Below, one piece after another: positions 5,950 to 10,606 of a stretch of DNA of 10,606 nucleotides. The position numbers and the translations under genes were made by a program. The notes beneath the pieces were generated by a model that was not told the origin of the DNA, ran no database searches, and was given only the letters and a program-made list of their open reading frames with translations. This DNA is from Collinsella sp. (GTDB lineage: Bacteria; Actinomycetota; Coriobacteriia; Coriobacteriales; Coriobacteriaceae): the NCBI GenBank assembly GCA_014871545.1, contig WGSR01000037.1, positions 1 to 10,606 on the forward strand. The letters run 5' to 3'. Numbering within the stretch: the stretch's first letter is position 1; each line of letters begins with the position of its first letter.

Positions 5950-5979
5950 TTGACCCATTTGAGCGCGATAGGGTATAAC
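5950..5979 (+). promoter_or_regulatory. Sigma-70-type promoter of the importer operon
   Basis: TTGACC at 5950-5955 and TATAAC at 5974-5979 are separated by 18 bp. Transcription would start near 5986, giving a leader of about 37 nt before the binding-protein ATG at 6023. This is the clearest promoter in the window. It lies about 110 bp downstream of the alternating-repeat array. Confidence 0.75.
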
Positions 5980-6022
5980 TCTACTCAACCGCTAGGGATT
6001 TTATTGAGAAAGGTGTTCTACC

Positions 6023-7018
6023 ATGAGCAAGAACCTCTCCCAGCAGGTCGTTCTCGACCGCCGCGGCTTCGTTGCCGCCACCTTCGCAACCGTCGCCGGC
6101 CTTGGTCTTGCCGGCTGCTCCGACACCAGCGCCGAGGCCGACAAGGGTTCCGCCGCCGGCTCCTCCAAGGACTCCGAGGATACCGAGGCTTCCACCACGC
6201 TCGACGCTAAGGCATTCGACAAGCTCGTCGACAACGGCCCCAAGGCCGATGACGACGCCATCGCCGCCAGCACCTGGGCCACGGCCGTCAAGGACGCCGG
6301 CGTCTTTAAGATCGGTGGCGTTCAGACCTCTACGCTCTTCTCCCTCCTCAACGAGAAAGACGGTCAGACCCGCGGCTTCGACGCCGGTATCGCACAGCTC
6401 CTGTCCAACTACATCCTGGGCGAGAACAAGGTCGAGATCACCCAGGTGACCTCGGACACGCGCGAGTCCGTCCTGCAGAACGGCCAGGTCGACGCCGTCT
6501 TTGCCACCTACACCATTACCGACGAGCGCAAGAAGCTTGTCTCCTTTGCCGGTCCCTATTACTACACGCAGCAGGCCATCCTGGTGCTTGCCGATAACGA
6601 CGACATCAAGAGCGTCGACGACCTGGCCGATAAGAACGTCGCTGTCCAGTCCGGCTCCAACGGCCCCGCCATCCTGGAGGAGTTCGCCCCCAAGGCCAGC
6701 CAGCAGGAGTTCAAGACCGACGAGGAGGCCCGCCAGGCACTCCAGCAGGGCCGCGTTGACGCCTACGTCATCGATAACAACATGCAGCAGAGCGCCCTGG
6801 TCCGCGAGCCCGGTAAGTACAAGATCGCCGGCAAGCCCTTCGGCAGCAAGGAGCCCTATGGCATCGGCCTGCCGCTCGATTCCGACGGTGTCGCCTTTGT
6901 CAACGACTTCCTTAAGAAGATTGAGGACGACGGCACCTGGACTGAGCTGTGGCAGATCTGCATTGGCGACCGTACGGGCGACACCAATGTTCCCGAGCTG
7001 CCCGAGATCGGGGCCTAG
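6023..7018 (+). CDS. Polar amino acid ABC transporter, substrate-binding lipoprotein (GluB-like)
   Basis: A 331-aa family 3 solute-binding protein that captures the amino acid outside the membrane and hands it to the permeases downstream. The N-terminus carries a twin-arginine motif (DRRGFVA, R13-R14), a hydrophobic stretch and a lipobox LAGC with C32 as the likely lipidated residue, so it is probably Tat-exported and membrane-anchored. Residues 33-60 form a Ser/Asp/Glu-rich linker. The binding domain runs from about 93 to 310: GFDAGIAQLL (118-127), DTRESVLQNGQVDAVFATYTIT (145-166, R147 being the usual carboxylate-binding arginine), and FAGPYYYTQQAILVL (175-189). The pattern suggests glutamate, glutamine or a related acid or amide; the exact ligand is not readable. 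A GAAAGGTG ribosome site lies seven bases before the ATG, and a good promoter lies upstream. A hairpin with a partial T-tail separates it from the permease genes. Confidence 0.93.
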   Translation: MSKNLSQQVVLDRRGFVAATFATVAGLGLAGCSDTSAEADKGSAAGSSKDSEDTEASTTLDAKAFDKLVDNGPKADDDAIAASTWATAVKDAGVFKIGGVQTSTLFSLLNEKDGQTRGFDAGIAQLLSNYILGENKVEITQVTSDTRESVLQNGQVDAVFATYTITDERKKLVSFAGPYYYTQQAILVLADNDDIKSVDDLADKNVAVQSGSNGPAILEEFAPKASQQEFKTDEEARQALQQGRVDAYVIDNNMQQSALVREPGKYKIAGKPFGSKEPYGIGLPLDSDGVAFVNDFLKKIEDDGTWTELWQICIGDRTGDTNVPELPEIGA

Positions 7019-7106
7019 GCAGCGAGCCTGGTAACGGCCGCAACGAAACCATATGGAAACGCATGATGCGCTTTATTGCGGTAAACTGTTTCCTCACTGA
7101 GTTGTC

Positions 7107-7139
7107 GGGGCTTCCGTACACACGGGAGCCCCTTTCCTT
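7107..7139 (+). terminator. Intra-operon hairpin, probable partial terminator
   Basis: A 10-position stem, 7107-7116 with 7123-7132 (GGGGCT against AGCCCC at the base, one G-U pair), a 6-nt loop, then TTTCCTT. It lies in the 138-bp gap between the binding protein and the first permease. The interrupted T-tail suggests leaky termination or an RNA-end stabiliser, which would leave the binding protein mRNA in excess over the permease mRNA. No second promoter was seen before the permease gene. Confidence 0.7.
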
Positions 7140-7156
7140 ATCGGCGGGAGGTCCGC

Positions 7157-7816
7157 ATGAGTCTCTCCGAACTCTGGTCGCTCTATGGCCAGAACTATAT
7201 CGACGCGCTGCTCGCAACCTGGGGCATGACGCTTGAGTCGTTTGCCATCGCCATGGTGCTGGCCGTCGCCGTCACCGTGATGCGCGTGTCGCCGCTCAAG
7301 CCACTGCGCGTCTTTGGCGACCTGTATGTCCAGGTCTTCCGTAACATCCCCGGCATCGCACTGCTCATCATCGTCGTCTATGCGCTGCCGCCGCTCAAGG
7401 TCGTCCTGCCCTACCGCACCTGCGTTATCGTCGCCACAGTCCTCTTGGGCTCGGCCTTTGGCTCCGAAAACTTTATGAGCGGCATCAACACCGTCGGCGT
7501 TGGCCAGGTGGAAGCCGCCCGCTCGCTGGGCATGAGCTTCAACCGCATCCTCGCCAAAATCGTGATTCCGCAGGCACTGCGCTCAAGCGTATTGCCCATG
7601 ACCAACCTCTTTATCGCCGTCATGCTCACCACCGCGCTCGGCAGCCAGGTGCCACTTAAACCGCAGGAGCTCACCGGCGTGGTGAGCTACATCAACACGC
7701 GCTCGCTCGGCGGCGTCGTCGCGTTCTTTATCTCGGCACTCGGCTACCTGGGCACGGCCTTTGTGGTGAGCCACATTGGCAACTACATCGATAAGAAGGT
7801 GAGGATCCTCCGATGA
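7157..7816 (+). CDS. Polar amino acid ABC transporter permease 1 (GluC-like)
   Basis: A 219-aa inner-membrane permease of the HisMQ/GluCD type, forming the translocation pore with the second permease. About five hydrophobic segments are visible (about 23-42, 62-79, 86-103, 145-162, 186-207). The EAA loop that contacts the ATPase reads GQVEAARSLGMS at 116-127, followed by IVIPQALR (135-142). Length is normal for the family. The start at 7157 has a GGGAGG ribosome site five bases upstream. Its TGA stop overlaps the ATG of the next gene (ATGA), the classic sign of translational coupling. Substrate is inferred only from the neighbouring binding protein. Confidence 0.94.
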   Translation: MSLSELWSLYGQNYIDALLATWGMTLESFAIAMVLAVAVTVMRVSPLKPLRVFGDLYVQVFRNIPGIALLIIVVYALPPLKVVLPYRTCVIVATVLLGSAFGSENFMSGINTVGVGQVEAARSLGMSFNRILAKIVIPQALRSSVLPMTNLFIAVMLTTALGSQVPLKPQELTGVVSYINTRSLGGVVAFFISALGYLGTAFVVSHIGNYIDKKVRILR

Positions 7817-8646
7817 GCAAGCATTCCTCCCCTGCACTTACCATGCGCGATGCGCTCTACGAGGCTCCCGGCCCCAAGATGCGCGCCAAGATTCGCATCG
7901 GCACCGCTATCTCGCTCGTTGCCGTCGCCGTGCTCGTCGCCCTGGTACTGCAGCGCTTTTATGTGACCGGCCAGCTTTCGGTCCACTATTGGTATTTCTT
8001 TACGCACCTCACCACCTGGAAGTTCTTGCTTGCCGGCTTTGAGGGCACCGTTAAAGTCGCACTCACCGCTGGCGCCATCGCGCTGGTGCTGGGCCTAGCC
8101 CTTATGCTCGGCCGCACCAGCGACATTAAGCCGCTCCAGCTGGTTTGCCGTGTGCTCACCGATTTCTTCCGCGGTGTGCCGAGCCTGCTGTTTATCTACT
8201 TCTTCTTTTTGGTGCTGCCCCAGTACAAGATCTCGCTGCCGTCGTTTTGGATGCTCACGCTTCCCGTCGCGCTCGCTGCAGCCGGCGTGCTGGCCGAGAT
8301 TTTCCGCGCCGGCGTCAATGCCGTGCCGCGCGGCCAGGTCGAGGCCGCCCAGGCGCTCGGTCTCTCCAAGGCCAAAATCACCTTTAAAATCGTGTTGCCG
8401 CAGGCTATTCGGTTTATCATTCCGTCGTTGATTTCGCAGCTTGTGGTCGTAGTCAAAGACACCACCGTCGCCTATGTGGTGAGCTACCCCGACCTCATGC
8501 AAAACGCCCGCGTGCTCATTACCAACTACGACGCCCTCGTGTCGGTCTACCTGGTAATCGCGGTCATCTACATCCTCATCAACGTCGCGATCAACAAGGC
8601 CGCTGTCTATGTTTCGCACAAGACCGGCGCGACCATCATCCGCTAA
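7813..8646 (+). CDS. Polar amino acid ABC transporter permease 2 (GluD-like)
   Basis: A 277-aa inner-membrane permease, longer than permease 1 because of an about 30-residue basic N-terminal tail (MRDALYEAPGPKMRAKIR) before the first membrane segment, as is common for GluD-type subunits. Hydrophobic segments lie near 30-48, 78-100, 122-136, 147-165, 203-222 and 243-262. The conserved FFRGVPSLLFIYF lies at 118-130. The EAA loop is GQVEAAQALGLS (174-185), followed by IVLPQAIR (193-200). The gene starts within the stop codon of permease 1, so the two subunits are made together in equal amounts, fitting a heterodimeric pore. The ATPase gene begins 36 bp later. Confidence 0.94.
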   Translation: MSKHSSPALTMRDALYEAPGPKMRAKIRIGTAISLVAVAVLVALVLQRFYVTGQLSVHYWYFFTHLTTWKFLLAGFEGTVKVALTAGAIALVLGLALMLGRTSDIKPLQLVCRVLTDFFRGVPSLLFIYFFFLVLPQYKISLPSFWMLTLPVALAAAGVLAEIFRAGVNAVPRGQVEAAQALGLSKAKITFKIVLPQAIRFIIPSLISQLVVVVKDTTVAYVVSYPDLMQNARVLITNYDALVSVYLVIAVIYILINVAINKAAVYVSHKTGATIIR

Positions 8647-8682
8647 CGCTTTACCATTTCGAGTCATAAGGAGCCGAGCACC

Positions 8683-9447
8683 ATGGCACAGAGCACCTCT
8701 TCCACCGGCAATCAGCCGCTGATCGAGCTCAGACACGTCGATAAGCACTATGGCGATCTGCACGTCCTCAACGACATCAATCTCTCGGTCGACCGCGGCG
8801 AGGTCGTCGTTGTGATTGGACCCTCGGGCTCGGGCAAGTCGACCATGTGCCGCACCATCAACCGTCTGGAAACCATCGACTCGGGCGAGATCCTCATCGA
8901 GGGCGAGCCCCTGCCGCAGGAAGGCAAGGATCTTGCCCGCATGCGTGCCGAGCTGGGCATGGTGTTTCAGCAGTTCAACCTGTTCGCACATATGACCGTC
9001 CTGCAGAACGTCATGCTGGGACCGGTCGACGTACTGGGTGTCTCCAAGGACGAGGCCCGCGAGCGCGCCATGGACCTGCTGGGCCGCGTGGGCGTTGCCG
9101 AGCAGGCCGATAAGGTGCCCGCACAGCTTTCGGGCGGCCAACAGCAGCGCGTAGCCATCGCCCGCTCGCTTGCCATGCAACCCAAGGCCATGCTTTTTGA
9201 CGAGCCCACGAGCGCCCTTGACCCCGAGATGATCAACGAGGTGCTCGAGGTCATGGTCCGTCTAGCCCAGCAGGGCATGACGATGATCGTCATCACGCAC
9301 GAGATGAACTTCGCACGCCGCGTTGCCGATCGCGTCGTGTTTATGGCCGACGGCCAGATCGTGGAAACCGGCACACCCGACGAGTTCTTCGACCATCCCC
9401 AGACCAAGCGCGCCCAGGACTTCCTCAACTCCATCAAGGGGCACTAG
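8683..9447 (+). CDS. Polar amino acid ABC transporter ATP-binding protein (GluA/GlnQ-like)
   Basis: A 254-aa ATPase that drives the importer from the cytosolic face. All nucleotide-binding motifs are intact: Walker A GPSGSGKS (46-53), Q-loop VFQQFNLF (94-101), signature LSGGQQQR (149-156), Walker B AMLFDEP (169-175) with the catalytic E174, D-loop SALD (177-180), and switch H206 in VITHE. Length and motif spacing are typical of the polar amino acid group; it lacks the extra C-terminal domain seen in maltose-type or methionine-type ATPases. The first about 12 residues are a Ser/Thr-rich extension. An AAGGAG ribosome site precedes the ATG. The gene follows permease 2 by 36 bp in the same operon. 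Confidence 0.96.
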   Translation: MAQSTSSTGNQPLIELRHVDKHYGDLHVLNDINLSVDRGEVVVVIGPSGSGKSTMCRTINRLETIDSGEILIEGEPLPQEGKDLARMRAELGMVFQQFNLFAHMTVLQNVMLGPVDVLGVSKDEARERAMDLLGRVGVAEQADKVPAQLSGGQQQRVAIARSLAMQPKAMLFDEPTSALDPEMINEVLEVMVRLAQQGMTMIVITHEMNFARRVADRVVFMADGQIVETGTPDEFFDHPQTKRAQDFLNSIKGH

Positions 9448-9534
9448 CCAGCCACCCCGTGGGGCAAATCCATCGGAAGCGTTGTCCCACGTCTCTCATG
9501 CGCCCTGTCACCTTCAGATTCGAAAGCAACACCT

Positions 9535-10344
9535 ATGATCGGAACCCGCACCTCATCGTCCTACACCCCGCACGTCGACGTCGCCCCCGCCGACCGCCCA
9601 CTCATCCTCGTCGCACCGCGCTGGGAAGAGGCAAAGCCGTTTTTAAGCGAGACGCTCTCCCCCAACGAGGAAATCGCAAGTGTCTTTGTCGATGCCATCC
9701 TTGCCGCCGGCGGCCTACCGCTGCAGATGTCCATCACCGAGGACATTGAGGTTATCCGTCATTACGTCGATATCGCCGACGGCATCGCCATTCCCGGCGG
9801 CCCGGACGTCAACCCCAAGCGCTGGGGCGATGATCGACCCTACGACCCCACCCTCTGCTGCGAGATCCGCGATAGTTTTGAGTTTAAGCTGGTCGACGAG
9901 GTACTCCGCGCCAAGAAGCCGCTCTTTACCACCTGCCGCGGCACGCAGCTGCTCAACGTCGCCACCGGCGGCACCCTGTGCATGGACGTGCCGAGCCTGG
10001 GTGCGCGCGAGGGCCGCACGCAGTGGCGCCACACCCACGTGCTCAACGACCCCGTGCACCCTGTCGAGGTCATGCCGGGCTCGCTGCTGGAGCGCGCGGC
10101 TGGCGGGCACAGGCTGATCCAGACCAACTCGGCACATCACTGCTGCGTCGATCGTCTGGGTAAGAGCACGCGCTTGGTCGCCAAGGCAACCGATGGCGTT
10201 CCCGAGTGCATCGAGGTCGAGGGCCAGCCGTTCTGCTTGGGCGTGCAATGGCATCCCGAGTACACCTGGCAGACACTCGAGACCGACTTTAACCTGTGGA
10301 AGTCGTTTGTCGAGGCAGCGGCAAAGGTTAAGCAGGCTCGCTAG
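9535..10344 (+). CDS. Gamma-glutamyl-gamma-aminobutyrate hydrolase-like protein (peptidase C26 / class I GATase)
   Basis: A 269-aa cytosolic hydrolase with the class I glutamine amidotransferase fold acting as a stand-alone gamma-glutamyl hydrolase (PuuD-like). Seen: IPGGPDVNPKRWG (86-98), the nucleophile motif TTCRGTQLLNV (132-142, C134), GGTL (145-148), and GVQWHPE (236-242) giving H240 and E242 of the catalytic triad. The family cleaves gamma-glutamyl amides such as gamma-glutamyl-GABA. Placed 87 bp after the ATPase gene on the same strand with no terminator between, it is probably the last gene of the importer operon. That suggests, by inference, that the imported compound is gamma-glutamyl-linked or glutamine-like. 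The ribosome site is weak (GAAAG about ten bases before the ATG), and no better in-frame start is visible. A strong terminator follows. Confidence 0.88.
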   Translation: MIGTRTSSSYTPHVDVAPADRPLILVAPRWEEAKPFLSETLSPNEEIASVFVDAILAAGGLPLQMSITEDIEVIRHYVDIADGIAIPGGPDVNPKRWGDDRPYDPTLCCEIRDSFEFKLVDEVLRAKKPLFTTCRGTQLLNVATGGTLCMDVPSLGAREGRTQWRHTHVLNDPVHPVEVMPGSLLERAAGGHRLIQTNSAHHCCVDRLGKSTRLVAKATDGVPECIEVEGQPFCLGVQWHPEYTWQTLETDFNLWKSFVEAAAKVKQAR

Positions 10345-10365
10345 CTCGCGAACCGCATAACAGAT

Positions 10366-10410
10366 AAGGGCGCCCCGCCGGCCACATGGTCCGACGGGGC
10401 GCCCTTTTGC
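10366..10410 (+). terminator. Strong terminator closing the importer operon
   Basis: A perfect 12-bp GC-rich stem, 10366-10377 with 10395-10406 (AAGGGCGCCCCG and its complement), a 17-nt loop, then TTTT running to 10408. On the minus strand the stem is followed only by TTATCTGTT, so it might also work weakly for the convergent gene ending at 10450. Confidence 0.93.
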
Positions 10411-10449
10411 CTATACGCGGCCGGCATACAGCCCAAGGCTCGCAAGCCC

Positions 10450-10606
10450 TTATTCGGCCGCCTCGCGCAGGGCTGACATCGTTGCCGCATATTGCTGCTG
10501 CAACGCATGCATTCCCTCGCGAGCACCGTCAACGGCATCGGCGCCGCGCAACGCCTCGGTCACCACGACCGCCGGCTCGTACAGATTATCAAATCCCAGG
10601 TTCTGG
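10450..10606 (-). CDS. C-terminal end of an unrecognised protein, cut by the right edge
   Basis: An open frame on the minus strand enters from the right edge and ends at TAA (10450-10452), giving 51 residues. They read NLGFDNLYEPAVVV near the visible start, then ALRGADAVDGAREG, and end in LQQQYAATMSALREAAE. The latter half is Ala/Gln/Glu-rich with helical character. The codon choice is typical of the window's genes, and the frame ends just beyond the convergent terminator, both of which support a real gene. No family could be recognised from this piece. Confidence 0.6.
   Translation of the reverse strand, partial: QNLGFDNLYEPAVVVTEALRGADAVDGAREGMHALQQQYAATMSALREAAE

Noticed and set aside
8095..9180. 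361-codon open frame on the minus strand opposite permease 2 and the ATPase
   Set aside because: It is antisense to clearly functional ABC transporter genes, rich in His/Asp/Arg/Gly as expected of a complementary frame, and has no domain.
9448..9480. Terminator after the ATPase gene (CCCC-GT-GGGG near 9457)
   Set aside because: The arms are four bases with no room for a loop and no T-run follows; it is not a credible hairpin terminator.

Overview
The window looks like a chromosome segment of a high-GC, gut-type actinobacterium, most likely of the class Coriobacteriia (Collinsella-like). The basis is high-GC codon usage, a Tat-type lipoprotein signal on a GluB-like binding protein, and the general look of the proteins. 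This placement is inferred from sequence style, not from a marker gene.

Layout. (1) 1-1799, minus strand: an ammonium sensing and uptake pair, amt followed by a PII (GlnB/GlnK) gene cut by the left edge. The 214-bp gap between them holds a nested inverted-repeat structure and a third copy of its arm. The amt leader holds several more inverted repeats, one of which would pair with the amt ribosome binding site. (2) 1997-3556, minus strand: a two-gene unit with an HD-domain protein followed three bases later by a PF06541-type (CmpB) membrane protein. (3) 3784-5565, plus strand: a 593-aa transketolase-fold enzyme of the DXS type. It lacks the two arginines expected to bind the acceptor phosphate, and it ends in a strong terminator. 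(4) 5609-6022: a gene-free stretch with six copies of a 15-bp motif in strictly alternating orientation every 40-41 bp (three 55-bp hairpin units), then a recognisable sigma-70-type promoter. (5) 6023-10344, plus strand: a polar amino acid ABC importer (Tat lipoprotein binding protein, two permeases, ATPase) followed by a class I glutamine amidotransferase-like gamma-glutamyl hydrolase, closed by a strong terminator. (6) 10450-10606, minus strand: the C-terminal end of an unrecognised protein, convergent with the importer operon.

The common theme is nitrogen. Amt/PII handles ammonium, the ABC importer probably takes up glutamate, glutamine or a gamma-glutamyl compound, and the hydrolase could release the amino acid inside the cell. 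The least explained items are the alternating-repeat array before the importer, the structured element between amt and the PII gene, and the altered active site of the DXS-like enzyme.
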